Counted from the first letter of the stretch, positions 53,106 through 63,919 are shown. The stretch is 64,000 nucleotides of DNA from Saprospiraceae bacterium (GCA_020631235.1 JAHDHQ010000005.1:39182-103181); one strand, 5' to 3'. Numbers and translations: made by a program. The notes: generated by a model not told the origin, from the letters alone.

Positions 53106-55514
53106 TTTTTTCTTTCTCTTTCCTTTAGTAATATCTTCGATTACAGATTCCCATTTTTGTATTTCCTTTTTGTAATCGGACAATCGTTTCTTTTTCTCTA
53201 TTTTTCTTTTTCCTGATTTCGGCCTGCTTGGTACTTTTCGCTTTTGCTTTTGATTATTTAGGATGACATCGATGATTCTATCCGGTAGATCATTAAGTAT
53301 ATCCTCGACACTGTGTTCTTTTTGTAAAGCTGCGTATGCTTCATGGCTTATGGTGTCTGCACATTCTGCATAAACCTTTAATTCGTCTTCCATGGTATAC
53401 AGCATGTTTTTAGCATCTGCGTATTCAAAAATGGCGCCTGCTAGAGGTAAGGCGGTTCTTCCTCCAGAACCAGTTCCTAAGTTTCTAAAGTGAATGCGTC
53501 GATCTTTTGTGCCTACCCAAGCACCGACTACTAATTCTTGGTTATAACCCATAAACCAGCCATCACTTTGGTTTTGCGTTGTGCCCGTTTTACCCATGAT
53601 GGGTGCTTCTATATCGAAGGTGCTATATATTCGTCTACCGGTTCCGTTTAAGGTGACATTTTGTAGCATATCATTAAGTTTCCTAACACTGGCAGCTGAT
53701 GCCACAGTATTTTTTTGTGTTGGATTTTTAGAACGATCAAACAAAACATTACCATCTGTATCTGTTATTTTTTCAATGCTGTACAAAGAGGTTTTTTGGC
53801 CTTCTGCAGCAAAGCTAGAATAAACGTTAACCATTTCGAATAAGGATACATCAGATGTTCCGAGTACCATAGAAGGTACTTGATTTAAGGCACTGTTTAC
53901 CCCTAATTTTCTGGCCATTTTAGCTACTTCATTGATACCTGCTTCAAAGAGTACTTGGACAGAAACTGTGTTTATAGAGTGGGTGAGAGCCCCTTTCATG
54001 GAGGCTAAGCCACCATATTTACTGTCTGCATTTTTAGGTGTCCAATCTTTATAACTTGTATAAGTTCGCAACTCATTTTCATACATTTTGCAGGGTTCTG
54101 CGCCTTTTTCGAGTGCAGTCAGATAAACGATGGGTTTAAAAGTAGATCCTACTTGCCTAGAACCAAGAATATTATCATACTGGAAATGTCCGTAATCATT
54201 TCCTCCGACCCATGCTTTTATGGCTCCTGTCTGAGGGTTTGCCGCCATTAGTCCTGCATGCAGTAATCCTAGATAATGTTTGATTGAATCGATTTTTGTC
54301 ATTTCTTTAGTCTCATAACCTTTCCATGTCCAGACTCTTCTAGGAGCTTTAGTCGTAAATGCAGCTAATGCTTCTTTCGGTGTTTTACCTTGCTTGATTA
54401 AGGATGTGTAATAAGGATCTTGTAGAATCTTTTCATCGATAATTTTAGTATTACTGCCATACATTTTGCCTCCTTTCCAACTATCTAAAAAAGTTTTTTG
54501 CAGTTGGCTCATGTGTGACTTCATAAATGATTCTCCAGCAATTTGTAAGTCGTAATCTATGGAGGTGTAAATCCTTAGTCCGTCTCTATAAATGTCGTAA
54601 GAGGACCCATCTTCCCGTGGATTTGCCTTACTCCAACTGGTAAATTCTTTTTTTACTTGTTGTTTAAAATACCGCGCTAGTTCGTTGACTTCAGAAGGTG
54701 CTTGGTAGTCTAGGGTCAGCGGTTTAGCTTTTGCCAATGCAGCTTCTTCTGCGCTCAGGAAGCCATTTTTTTCCATCTGCGCTAAGACCACATTTCGACG
54801 ACCTTCTGCTCTTTGAGGATTTTTACGAGGGCTATAGTAGGAGGTCGCTTTTAGAATTCCAATTAATGTGGCTGATTCTTCTAAACTTAAGTCTTTCGGT
54901 GTTTTATTAAAGAATCGCTCAGCGGCTGTAGGCAAACCGAAGGCTCTCTCTCCAAAAGAAACCGTATTAGAATATAAAGTAAGTATTTCTTCTTTATTAT
55001 AGACTTTTTCTAGGCGTTTAGCGATTTCCATTTCCCTAAACTTATTAAACACGGTGCTTAATGTTTTATATTTTTTGCGGGGATACAAATTTTTTGCGAG
55101 TTGCTGCGAAATGGTGCTGCCACCTCCACTGGCATCTTGTTGAAGCAAAATCGTTTTTATGAGTACACGTGCTAAGCTTCGATGATCGATACCTTTATGT
55201 TGATAAAACCGATGATCCTCAGTGGCAACCAAGGCATTCTTATAGTCTTCATTTAAATCTTCAGGGTTTAGTTGGGATCTGTTTTCAACATAAAAACGCC
55301 CAAACAATTTCCCTTCAGCAGCGTAGATTTCGGATGCTAGTGGGTTGCTTATTTTTCGGAGTTCCTTTTTGGAAGGCAAATCATCTATGATCTCATAGGC
55401 GACGAGAGCTCTTAGCATAAAGAATGCTAGAAAAGGCAAGAGTAGAAAAATTAAAATGGCATAAGCTATATTTTTCCATTTTAGCCTAGAAATGATTCCA
55501 GTCTTAAGTCTCAT
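53094..55514 (-). CDS. Class A penicillin-binding protein (PBP1A-type)
   Basis: The 806-residue bifunctional peptidoglycan synthase has an N-terminal membrane helix (residues about 16-38). The glycosyltransferase (GT51) domain has the catalytic Glu in ATEDHRFYQHKGID (Glu99) and GGSTISQQLAKNLYP. The transpeptidase domain has the SxxK Ser in QVGSTFKPIVY, the SIN motif (HSINTVSV) and KTGTTQNQSDGWF. The C-terminus is a highly basic tail (KRKVPSRPKSGKRKIEKKKR). It polymerises and cross-links cell-wall glycan at the inner membrane. Confidence 0.95.
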   Translation of the reverse strand: MRLKTGIISRLKWKNIAYAILIFLLLPFLAFFMLRALVAYEIIDDLPSKKELRKISNPLASEIYAAEGKLFGRFYVENRSQLNPEDLNEDYKNALVATEDHRFYQHKGIDHRSLARVLIKTILLQQDASGGGSTISQQLAKNLYPRKKYKTLSTVFNKFREMEIAKRLEKVYNKEEILTLYSNTVSFGERAFGLPTAAERFFNKTPKDLSLEESATLIGILKATSYYSPRKNPQRAEGRRNVVLAQMEKNGFLSAEEAALAKAKPLTLDYQAPSEVNELARYFKQQVKKEFTSWSKANPREDGSSYDIYRDGLRIYTSIDYDLQIAGESFMKSHMSQLQKTFLDSWKGGKMYGSNTKIIDEKILQDPYYTSLIKQGKTPKEALAAFTTKAPRRVWTWKGYETKEMTKIDSIKHYLGLLHAGLMAANPQTGAIKAWVGGNDYGHFQYDNILGSRQVGSTFKPIVYLTALEKGAEPCKMYENELRTYTSYKDWTPKNADSKYGGLASMKGALTHSINTVSVQVLFEAGINEVAKMARKLGVNSALNQVPSMVLGTSDVSLFEMVNVYSSFAAEGQKTSLYSIEKITDTDGNVLFDRSKNPTQKNTVASAASVRKLNDMLQNVTLNGTGRRIYSTFDIEAPIMGKTGTTQNQSDGWFMGYNQELVVGAWVGTKDRRIHFRNLGTGSGGRTALPLAGAIFEYADAKNMLYTMEDELKVYAECADTISHEAYAALQKEHSVEDILNDLPDRIIDVILNNQKQKRKVPSRPKSGKRKIEKKKRLSDYKKEIQKWESVIEDITKGKRKKKRRQ

Positions 55515-55620
55515 ACTTAGTACTCAATTATTTTGATGGTTTAAAAAGATGTACGACCGATTTTAAATTGGATAATCAATGGCGGTTTTACTTTGGAGAA
55601 TATAACTATTTAAACAAGCA

Positions 55621-56712
55621 TTATATTACCCCTTTTCCTAAGTCATTTAGCAAGCTAAAGTGACTTTTTAGTGCTCTATAGAATGTCTTATGTTCGTAAT
55701 AAGGCACATTGAACTCTTGGGCAGTTTGTCTGACGAGGTGTGCAATTTTGGGGTAGTGTACATGGCAAATATTCGGGAATAGATGATGTTCTATTTGATA
55801 ATTTAGACCCCCTATAAACCAAGTAAACCATTTGCTACCTTTACTAAAGTTAGCCGTAGTTTTTAGCTGGTGTATTGCCCAATGGTTTTCTACACTACTG
55901 TTTTCGTCAGGCACAAAAAAGTCGGTGTCTTCGAGTACATGTGCAGGTTGGAATATATAGGCTAAGAAAACCCCACAGATAAAGTTCATCCCTACAAATC
56001 CTAATACTGTTTGCCACCAAGGCAAATTAACAAAAAGGATAGGTAATCCTAGAAAGATAGCTAGATACCAAATTTTATTAAACGTTAATTCAGCCATGGC
56101 TCTTTTAAAATTTACGCCTTGAGGTTTTAACAGTTTCTTTCTTTTGTATCTGATCAACTGGAAAAAATCTTTTCCAAAGGTCCAGTATAAAGTCATAATA
56201 CCATAAAATAGAGTGGCATAATAAGCTTGGTAACGAAACCACTTATTTTTTTCTTTAGTGGGCGAAAAACGCATCACGGGTATGTCGATATCTTCATCAT
56301 GACCCTCTATATTGGTAAATGAGTGATGTAGAACATTGTGTTGGATCCGCCAATTAATATGATAAGCTCCAAGAAAATTGGAAATATATCCGATGATATG
56401 GTTTACTTTTTTGTGTTTACTGTAAGATCCATGATTAGCATCATGCATAACAGACAAACCAATGCCAGCCATACCAAAACCCATTATAACCCAAAGCGCC
56501 ATTACACCCCAAAAAGAACTGACTAAACCAGTAAGCATAACTACTAAAGGGATCGTATAAAGTAAAATCATAAATATGGTTTTAATAACCATATTTGCAT
56601 TTGAGTATCGATGGATGTTGTTGTCCTTGAAGTATTGGTTTACACGACCTCTCAATGTTTTAATAAACTCAGGGCGGTCTTTCATGTTAAACTTTACTGC
56701 TTGGAATGCCAT
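55621..56712 (-). CDS. Membrane fatty acid desaturase (acyl-lipid/acyl-CoA type)
   Basis: The 363-residue protein has four or more membrane helices and the three histidine boxes of the desaturase family: HDANH (90-94), HNVLHH (125-130) and QIEHH near residue 307. The Gln in the third box (QxxHH) is typical of front-end desaturases of the delta-5/delta-6 linoleoyl type, although no cytochrome b5 domain is fused. It introduces double bonds in acyl chains, for instance to adjust membrane fluidity. Substrate position unknown. Confidence 0.9.
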   Translation of the reverse strand: MAFQAVKFNMKDRPEFIKTLRGRVNQYFKDNNIHRYSNANMVIKTIFMILLYTIPLVVMLTGLVSSFWGVMALWVIMGFGMAGIGLSVMHDANHGSYSKHKKVNHIIGYISNFLGAYHINWRIQHNVLHHSFTNIEGHDEDIDIPVMRFSPTKEKNKWFRYQAYYATLFYGIMTLYWTFGKDFFQLIRYKRKKLLKPQGVNFKRAMAELTFNKIWYLAIFLGLPILFVNLPWWQTVLGFVGMNFICGVFLAYIFQPAHVLEDTDFFVPDENSSVENHWAIHQLKTTANFSKGSKWFTWFIGGLNYQIEHHLFPNICHVHYPKIAHLVRQTAQEFNVPYYEHKTFYRALKSHFSLLNDLGKGVI

Positions 56713-56828
56713 ATAAGTGCAAATTTTGAAGATGTAAAATAGTTTATTAATTCCTGTTTAATAGTTAATTATTAAAAACATTGGACAATTAACTTAAAAT
56801 AAGTAGCTGATAAGAGCTAACTCTATAA

Positions 56829-57560
56829 TTAGTTTAACTCTTTTCTAGCTTTAAGCAAGTGCTTATACAGGTGTTTTTTCATTTTTCGTTCATGTGGATC
56901 CATCACGTCAAATTCTGAAATCATGGCATCCAAAATCTTAAAAGCTTGGTTTTCTTGGTGGATATCCAACAGATAAAAAACATATTCTAATCTCAAAGTA
57001 TAATTGCTGAAAGGTTTATCAAAGGAAACAAATATATCCTTGGCTTTACTTTTTTCTCCTGTGTAATGTAAAGACCAAGCATAAGCCGCCTTAGCATCAG
57101 TTGCCTTAAAGTCATGGTTTCTTTCTATCAGCTCACCGTAGCTTTTGCATTCGTCATAATCTTCTAACAAATAGCTACATTGAACCAACTTCAACAAAAG
57201 ATCCAAATCATCAAGGTACATTCCTTTATGGCAGCTTTTGTACATATGATACGCATCTTCAAGATAATTTTGCTCAAGAAATTTATCGGCTAATGCTATT
57301 CTGTTGTGAACGGTATCACTAAATGACAACTCTCGCTCTAGTTTTTCAATTTGGTGAGTTTTGTTAACTGTTTTTTTAATTTGTTCATTTAATGTTTCTA
57401 ATTTGCGAGCACTGTATAAAAACTTGTACAAGTAAATACAGCTTCCTATCAAAGGAAAAAAGACAATAATCATATACCATAATGGATCTACTTTTTGTTT
57501 GTAAGCATGGTACAAACAAAAACATTGAAGGATAATAACAGGCGTATATAATCTAAACAT
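56829..57560 (-). CDS. Membrane-anchored TPR-like protein
   Basis: In this 243-residue protein the first 45 residues hold two hydrophobic helices with PLWYMIIVFFPLIGSCIYLY, resembling the PLD-nuclease N-terminal membrane module. The remainder is a series of helix pairs (NYLEDAYHMYKSCHKGMY, LEDYDECKSYGELIERN, QENQAFKILDAMISE) with TPR-like spacing. Probably a scaffolding protein on the cytoplasmic face. Function unknown. Confidence 0.6.
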   Translation of the reverse strand: MFRLYTPVIILQCFCLYHAYKQKVDPLWYMIIVFFPLIGSCIYLYKFLYSARKLETLNEQIKKTVNKTHQIEKLERELSFSDTVHNRIALADKFLEQNYLEDAYHMYKSCHKGMYLDDLDLLLKLVQCSYLLEDYDECKSYGELIERNHDFKATDAKAAYAWSLHYTGEKSKAKDIFVSFDKPFSNYTLRLEYVFYLLDIHQENQAFKILDAMISEFDVMDPHERKMKKHLYKHLLKARKELN

Positions 57561-57678
57561 AATACAGACTACATGTACATAAATATATTTGTGTCAACAT
57601 AAATAAGTGCTAAATTCATCCCAAGACAATACCACACATAAGCATTTAAAGAACTAGCCCTTACCATAAAAACAAGAG

Positions 57679-58668
57679 CTATTGATTATACAGCTTAATC
57701 AGCGTAATTTGATCATTTTTGCTCGGAATTTCTTCAATATGGATTTTTTCAAAGAGAATCATTGGTTCTTCTAGCTCGTTTTTTTCCATATAATTCGATA
57801 ATGGTTTAGGTGAATTATAATGTTTCCTTTTCAAGAAATTGGTGCAATTAGCATATGCAAATAGGTATATTTTAGCCTTAGCAACCAAAGCATCGTTTTC
57901 TTGTGCCAAAGACCACCAGTGCTCTGAATTTGTAATGTGATTACTGCCAATAATGAGCACTGATTTTGCTAAGACCTCATCTTCTATTTCATTAGTTGCC
58001 TGATATATTTGTTGGTCTCTCGTTTTTGAAGAAATGCCATAATCAGACATGAAGACTGGATTATTAACTATTTGCTCGATGATATAGGCTTGATCTTTTA
58101 AAAGGGAATCTACATCGTTTTTATATATTGAATATCTGCTTTCTACATCTTGAATGATCGATTTATAATCTTTAGGCTTGGTCTCTTTATTTATTTTTAG
58201 CAAATCAAACTTGATGCTATCTACCCGATGATTAAAGGGATATGAAAGTAAGTTTTGGAGCACAAAGGAAGTGCACGAACTACGATCAAAATCTATACCT
58301 TGCAAAGTAAATGGGTAGGTGTCATATAGGGTTTTTAAACCTTTTATAAATGTTTTATAATGTTCTCCTCGTGCTCTAGTGTGTTGCAATAACCATTCAT
58401 CATTGCTTTGTAAATACCTCTGTAAAATAGCCACTTCTGCTGGCCCAGCTTCCAACAAAATATGGGTATATCCTTGTTCTAATAATTTTTCGATGATCAA
58501 TAATTCTGTAGGATAGGTACTCTTGACTTCGTGCGCTTCTCCTATGACGACTAAACCCTTGTGTTCGCCTTGTAAAGCTTGGTCAAAGCTAGCTTGATCA
58601 AGGCCTGACTGTGCAAAAAGTTGTACAGCCCACAAGTATAAAATACTAAAACTATAAAAATACCTCAT
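57679..58668 (-). CDS. Exported EreA/Tiki-like (erythromycin-esterase superfamily) protein
   Basis: The 329-residue protein has a signal peptide (cleavage near LFAQ). VVIGEAHEVKSTYP near residue 40 has the Gly-Glu-x-His core of the EreA/ChaN/Tiki superfamily; YTHILLEAG and the later IGSNHI give the other conserved strands. Members include esterases, proteases and heme-binding proteins. The substrate is unknown; antibiotic resistance should not be assumed. It starts 25 nt after the large adhesin gene, so the two may be co-transcribed. Confidence 0.65.
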   Translation of the reverse strand: MRYFYSFSILYLWAVQLFAQSGLDQASFDQALQGEHKGLVVIGEAHEVKSTYPTELLIIEKLLEQGYTHILLEAGPAEVAILQRYLQSNDEWLLQHTRARGEHYKTFIKGLKTLYDTYPFTLQGIDFDRSSCTSFVLQNLLSYPFNHRVDSIKFDLLKINKETKPKDYKSIIQDVESRYSIYKNDVDSLLKDQAYIIEQIVNNPVFMSDYGISSKTRDQQIYQATNEIEDEVLAKSVLIIGSNHITNSEHWWSLAQENDALVAKAKIYLFAYANCTNFLKRKHYNSPKPLSNYMEKNELEEPMILFEKIHIEEIPSKNDQITLIKLYNQ

Positions 58669-58693
58669 TCAATGTTTTTGCTTTCGAGAAGAA

Positions 58694-61600
58694 TTACTTT
58701 ATCAAAGTTACATCACCCACCACTTTTTGCAAACTTCCATCTACAAAACGAATTTCAGCTATAAAAGTATATACACCTTGGACCGCGAATTGATTATTGT
58801 AACGACCATCCCATCCTTGGGCAATATTACCAGGTTCCAGATTTAAACCACTAAACATTAAATTTCCCCACCGGTCATAGATATACATAAATTCTATAAT
58901 TTCTAATGCATCATTTCCATCCAGTGTAAATCCATTATTACCAGGCCCTGCATTGGGCGAAAAAACATTAGGCACGTAGACATCTTTATCTAAGAGAACA
59001 TACAATTGTATAGTGTCAGAGACTATGCAACCTTCAGTCGTAATCAGATTTAAAATGTAGCTTTGGTCGATGGTCGGTGATACATTTTGTTCTAAGCATT
59101 CATCGCAATCACTAGATTCTATATTAATCCATTCGTACTCACTTATAATAGCTGGATCAAAGCTAGTATTTGCTTCTATAGTGTAACTTTCACCATAATA
59201 GATACTTGTATCTACACCCAAATCTAACCAAATGGCTTCTGGCTCATCTAATGTCACCTCTATTGATTCCTCACATTCATTTGCATCGATAACAAAAAAC
59301 GTGTAAGTCCCTGAAGAAAGATCATTAAATGTATCATCTGTTTGTACCATTCCATCGAGTAGATATATGTAATTTGCAGTACCTCCACTTATGTTTAGAC
59401 TGATATAACCATCAGATGCTCCGTAACATGTAGGGTTTGAGTAGTCCGCACTTAGATTCAATGCTTCAGGATTTTGTACAGTAAAAGCATAGATGTCCGA
59501 ACATTCATTGGCATCTGTAACTGTGAGCGAATAATTTCCTGCGGCCAGATTGTCAATTTCCATGGTGGAGGCGCCTGTAGACCATTCATAAGAATAAGGA
59601 GCTAAACCTTGACTTATTTCGATTATTTGAGCTGAAGCATCTTGGTTCCCAAAGCATGAAACTACCGCAGTATATTCCACCGATACTATTGGGTTTTCTG
59701 CTGGTTCCACCGAGAAAGATACATTGGCTAAATAACCATCGGAAGAGTAAATGTATAAGACATAATCACCAGTTCCTACATTCGCAATATACCAAGATTG
59801 ATTATTTTGATCTAAATAGCCTTGCGTCACTTCCATGGTTCCTTGTTCTTCTAAAACGTATTCGTAAGGAGCTTGACCACCTTGAATGGTTAACCATAAA
59901 GTATCGGATTCTACAAGGCAAGGTATGGTTAGCGGATTAAGCGTTAAGCTCAATTGACAATCACTTGGAGGACTTAATTGAGTGTGTGTCAGGATTAAGG
60001 AGTCACACCCAAATTGGTCTGTTTGTATGGTTTCTACCATTCCAGTATCTAATGGATTGCAACTAAAAATTACGAGATTTGTAGTGTCTTGAACTCTATT
60101 TTGGATCTGAATATTTAATAAGCTATCACAATCATTGATTCCTTCTAATATTTGTTGGAATTGACCTTCATCAAAGTAGCTCAAGCCATTTATTTCTATA
60201 GTTTCATCAGGACATTTTTCGATTAAAATATCTTCTGAGGCTAAGTCATTTACAAGTATGTTAATATTTAATAAACTGTCACAGGCCACCAAAGATGGAA
60301 GCATTTGCTGATAAGTGCCAGCTTCGGTATAAGGGATGTCATTGATTATGAGTGTATCTCCTTCGCAAAGAGCTTCGTTGATGGTTCCTTCATTAGGTCC
60401 AATGACATGCAAATTAAGAAACAAAGTAGAATCACAACTAAATTGGTTCGTCAAGGATTGCATATAATTTCCTGGGCTAGCATAACTGGTATCATTCAGT
60501 ACATACTGCTCTCCTAGACAAATGGTATCCCAGATTGTAAACTGACTAGCCTCATACACGGTGAGATTTAAATATAAAGTGCTATCACACCCTTCAAAGC
60601 TTAAGAGTGATTGATCGAAGGTGCCTTCAGTGCCATAGACTTCGCCATTTAAAACGTATGATTCCCCTTCACAAATACTGGCATCGATGCTTTCCTCCAA
60701 TACTTCAAAATAATTGATGCTTATAAAAATGGTGCTATCACAACCATTTGCGTTGTCTAAACTTTGGCTAAAATCTCCTTTAGACGAATACGTTTCATCG
60801 TTGATGCTGATTTGATCATTTTCACAAATGAGCGTGTCGATGAAGCTCTCCGTGTTTTCTATGACGACTAAGTTTAAGTGCGCAATGCTATCGCAGCCAT
60901 CCTCAGCATAATAGGGATATTGGTAATTGCCCGAATTGGTCACGTAGCTGTCGCCAAATAAATATTGATCTCCATCGCAAATAGTCACTGTTTCGAAGCT
61001 CTCATAAGATGGAATAACAAGCTCATATTCTTGTCCTAAAAAGCAATTATCTATAGTAGTCACAATAATGCTGTAAACACCTTCGGCATCATCATTATTC
61101 ATTATGGTGATGTCCAATGCTGTTTCTCCTTGTAACAATTCTCCATCTTTATACCATTGATAGGTGCCGGGTATAACATCTTCGCTTTGGAGTGTGATCA
61201 TGCCATCACAAATATTGCCTTCTATTTCTAAGATAGGTATGCCGAAATCACTACTCCTGCCTAAGATCAAATGATCCAAGTAGTAGTATGGGTTTTGCCA
61301 ATAATTGTCGTTTTGTTCGCAGCTTGGGCCCAGAACTATGGCAGAATAATTTTGATCAGCAATAAAATTAAAGGATGCACTTACCCATTCGTTTGTTCCG
61401 TTATATTCTTTTTCATCCAGTTTTACCCAGCCAGAACCATTGGTGGGACACCCAAAATTATCATCCCCAGACCCAAAAGGTAAATTTGCACAATCAGTGC
61501 TTGCAAATAGGGCTATTTTTAAGTTACTACTTGCCCAGTGGTTATTAAAACCAACCTGGAAGTCTAATTGGTAGGCTATGCCTTGTTCCATTGGTCCAGT

Positions 61601-63919
61601 CAAACAAGCTCCGATATATTCTTTAAAGTTGGGTCTAAAAGGTTTTCCGTCTCTAAAACCTACAACACCATCACCATCAGGGAAAGGTCTTGGAGTTTGA
61701 TACCCAAGCCAGGTATTATCAGTCAAACCACACATATGAAAAAAATCTGTCGTCGCTTCTGAAGCTTGAATCCAATCGGAGGCACAAAATAATTCTCCTT
61801 CAAAGTTTGGACAGCAAGATAAGTTTTCAAATGATGGATTAGGGATCAAAGAACTCGGCAAAAAGTCGTCGCAACTGCAACTATATTTACCTGTAATTGT
61901 ATCCATTGCACAGGCATTAGCATCGAAGACTACAAATTCATAAAAATTATTATTCGCTATAAAATCAGAAACATATTGTCCATTTGGAAGCATGGTAAAA
62001 GCACTCCCACTTAAACTATAAGTTGATTCATCACCTCCCAAAATCTCAAATGATACTTGGTAATTTTCATTGTCCTCATCGCATATAAGTTCTATGGAGT
62101 TAAATACTGGTTGGTCGACCACATTTATGGCTGCTTCACCATCGCTAAAACTAGGGCAAAAAGTATTGCTCCAGCTATTCCCCAAGCTGTATTGTCCAGC
62201 TTGCTGAAATCGGATTTCATCAAATTGTTCAAAAAGGAAGGTGTCTACGATATTACCATTAAGTAGCAGTTCCACCCAGCAAGAGTCGGGGCACACATAT
62301 TGTGCATTTATGACTGTGGAATCTCCCGAACACAAAGTATAGTTTCCTTCGATTTCTATAAAAGGAGTCTCGGAAATTGTGAGACTAAATGTATCAGTTA
62401 CTGGGCATTGAGGGTAGATGTTGGCAGTGTAATAAACGTCATGTGTGCCTGTTCCTAATTCGATAATATTTAATTGACCTAAATGGTTAGAAGCACCACT
62501 CCAAAGGCCATCAGCAGGAGAAGCATCCAAAGAAATGATCGTATCAGCAAAGCAATAATTAGATATACCATCTATGCTAATTTCGGGAACTGGTAAGATT
62601 TCAAATAATTGATTAATGCTTGTAGCGCAGCCTTGAGCATTTTCTAGGGTATACTCAACGGTGTATTCGCCAGGCTCGAAGCTTGAAGGGTCTATTACTC
62701 CGTCGTTATTATTATTGTTCCCAAAGGTATACGTGCCTCCACCAGGAATGGCTACCAACAATCCTAGAGTGTCATTTGCACAGTATGGGCCCCAAAAATC
62801 AAAAGTGGGATTAGGTACATTGTAAACAGTAAAAAGCACACATTCTTCATATGAGCAGTCTGTATTTGGGTCGAGATAAGTATAAGTAGCTTTGTATTCT
62901 CCCGCGCCTAGCACACTCGGATCAAAACTTCCCGAACCATCCACATCTCCTGACCATAAACCACCTAATGGCATAACATCAATAGTAAAAGCTGGATCAT
63001 CGGTGCAAAAACTAGCGGGTAGGTCTATGATTATTTCTGGTTTATTTAATACTGTGACAAGGACCTCATCTTCTAGCTCGTAATTGCAATTGTAACTTAT
63101 GGTGACATGGTAGGTTGTAGTCTCTTCAGGAGTTGCGGTCGGATTAGCTATATCCGTCTCGGATAATTCCCCATTGGGGTCATCCCATACATAAGTAGTC
63201 CCATTAGGGTCGGCATCTAAAACTACGCTTTCACCTTCACAAATAGTGACATCTTCCATGGGTTCTAAGCTGGGTATAGTCACACATACCTCTTGCAGAT
63301 TATTAGCTCCACCAGTCGATGCGGTAAATCCATAATAAACATTATTTGTTCCAGTATAGTCAGCAGGATTACCTGTCCAACTAATCGCTAAAGATCCATC
63401 GATGTAGGCAGAAATTTCTTGATTGTCGGCATCCCAAACGAAGGTAAAACAATGCGTTTGCCCATCTTCTATGTTGCCTAAACCAACAACAGATCCTAAA
63501 CCATTTGTGATGTGGTTGTTGATTCCAGAATGAACTATCCCCGCATGGTCTTCCACTGGGTCGCTGACATCTCCATTGCGATAGGTGTCAAATTCGATCG
63601 CAAAAGAAGGAGAAATTCCGTAATATCCTATACCTCCTCCTCCAATGCCTACTGGAGTATTTGATGTTGCGAGCACAAAAACAATCCCATCTGCACCTCC
63701 ATCATTATTGCCAAAATAAAGTTCAGATTCTAGGATAAACGAGTTGGCTAAATCAATGGTGTTTACTGAAAAGATACTCCCATTTTGGCTGTTCAATGCA
63801 GCGGTTAATTGATAACAATCAGTCCCAGAATTAAAGGCATTACCATTCGTTATCCACTGACCAAGAATAGGGCATGGTGTGATGATAAGGAGGCTCAGTG
63901 CTATTATCATTATTCTCAT
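58694..63919 (-). CDS. Giant T9SS type B adhesin with L-type lectin, GCDS repeats and SprB repeats
   Basis: The 1741-residue protein starts with a signal peptide (cleavage near ILGQ). Residues about 22-215 form a legume-like L-type lectin domain (GGADGIVFVLA, SFAIEFDTYRNG, FTFVWDADNQEISAYIDG). Ig/PKD-like modules follow to about residue 640. Then comes a NPSFENLSCCP jelly-roll-like region, and seven tandem units of about 50 residues with a Cys near the start and GCDS near the end. Two SprB-like repeats (GLAPYSYEWSTGAS, CYGASDGYISLNISGG) precede the end. The last 90 residues (VYVPNVFSPNAGPG to VVGDVTLIK) are the gliding-motility-associated type B T9SS domain. The likely role is surface adhesion to glycans or gliding. 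Confidence 0.88.
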   Translation of the reverse strand: MRIMIIALSLLIITPCPILGQWITNGNAFNSGTDCYQLTAALNSQNGSIFSVNTIDLANSFILESELYFGNNDGGADGIVFVLATSNTPVGIGGGGIGYYGISPSFAIEFDTYRNGDVSDPVEDHAGIVHSGINNHITNGLGSVVGLGNIEDGQTHCFTFVWDADNQEISAYIDGSLAISWTGNPADYTGTNNVYYGFTASTGGANNLQEVCVTIPSLEPMEDVTICEGESVVLDADPNGTTYVWDDPNGELSETDIANPTATPEETTTYHVTISYNCNYELEDEVLVTVLNKPEIIIDLPASFCTDDPAFTIDVMPLGGLWSGDVDGSGSFDPSVLGAGEYKATYTYLDPNTDCSYEECVLFTVYNVPNPTFDFWGPYCANDTLGLLVAIPGGGTYTFGNNNNNDGVIDPSSFEPGEYTVEYTLENAQGCATSINQLFEILPVPEISIDGISNYCFADTIISLDASPADGLWSGASNHLGQLNIIELGTGTHDVYYTANIYPQCPVTDTFSLTISETPFIEIEGNYTLCSGDSTVINAQYVCPDSCWVELLLNGNIVDTFLFEQFDEIRFQQAGQYSLGNSWSNTFCPSFSDGEAAINVVDQPVFNSIELICDEDNENYQVSFEILGGDESTYSLSGSAFTMLPNGQYVSDFIANNNFYEFVVFDANACAMDTITGKYSCSCDDFLPSSLIPNPSFENLSCCPNFEGELFCASDWIQASEATTDFFHMCGLTDNTWLGYQTPRPFPDGDGVVGFRDGKPFRPNFKEYIGACLTGPMEQGIAYQLDFQVGFNNHWASSNLKIALFASTDCANLPFGSGDDNFGCPTNGSGWVKLDEKEYNGTNEWVSASFNFIADQNYSAIVLGPSCEQNDNYWQNPYYYLDHLILGRSSDFGIPILEIEGNICDGMITLQSEDVIPGTYQWYKDGELLQGETALDITIMNNDDAEGVYSIIVTTIDNCFLGQEYELVIPSYESFETVTICDGDQYLFGDSYVTNSGNYQYPYYAEDGCDSIAHLNLVVIENTESFIDTLICENDQISINDETYSSKGDFSQSLDNANGCDSTIFISINYFEVLEESIDASICEGESYVLNGEVYGTEGTFDQSLLSFEGCDSTLYLNLTVYEASQFTIWDTICLGEQYVLNDTSYASPGNYMQSLTNQFSCDSTLFLNLHVIGPNEGTINEALCEGDTLIINDIPYTEAGTYQQMLPSLVACDSLLNINILVNDLASEDILIEKCPDETIEINGLSYFDEGQFQQILEGINDCDSLLNIQIQNRVQDTTNLVIFSCNPLDTGMVETIQTDQFGCDSLILTHTQLSPPSDCQLSLTLNPLTIPCLVESDTLWLTIQGGQAPYEYVLEEQGTMEVTQGYLDQNNQSWYIANVGTGDYVLYIYSSDGYLANVSFSVEPAENPIVSVEYTAVVSCFGNQDASAQIIEISQGLAPYSYEWSTGASTMEIDNLAAGNYSLTVTDANECSDIYAFTVQNPEALNLSADYSNPTCYGASDGYISLNISGGTANYIYLLDGMVQTDDTFNDLSSGTYTFFVIDANECEESIEVTLDEPEAIWLDLGVDTSIYYGESYTIEANTSFDPAIISEYEWINIESSDCDECLEQNVSPTIDQSYILNLITTEGCIVSDTIQLYVLLDKDVYVPNVFSPNAGPGNNGFTLDGNDALEIIEFMYIYDRWGNLMFSGLNLEPGNIAQGWDGRYNNQFAVQGVYTFIAEIRFVDGSLQKVVGDVTLIK
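59970..61010 (-). repeat. Seven tandem GCDS units in the adhesin gene
   Basis: Each unit of about 50 codons has the pattern C-x-G/N-(D/E)..., a short strand, G-x-(Y/F)-x-Q and (G/S/A/D)CDS followed by a hydrophobic strand. The units are well diverged at DNA level, unlike the MopE arrays. The seventh unit is shorter. Confidence 0.75.

Noticed and set aside
57679-58668. Macrolide-resistance erythromycin esterase
   Set aside because: Only the superfamily core (GEAHE, IGSNHI) is visible; the protein is exported and shorter than Ere enzymes, so a resistance role is not supported.
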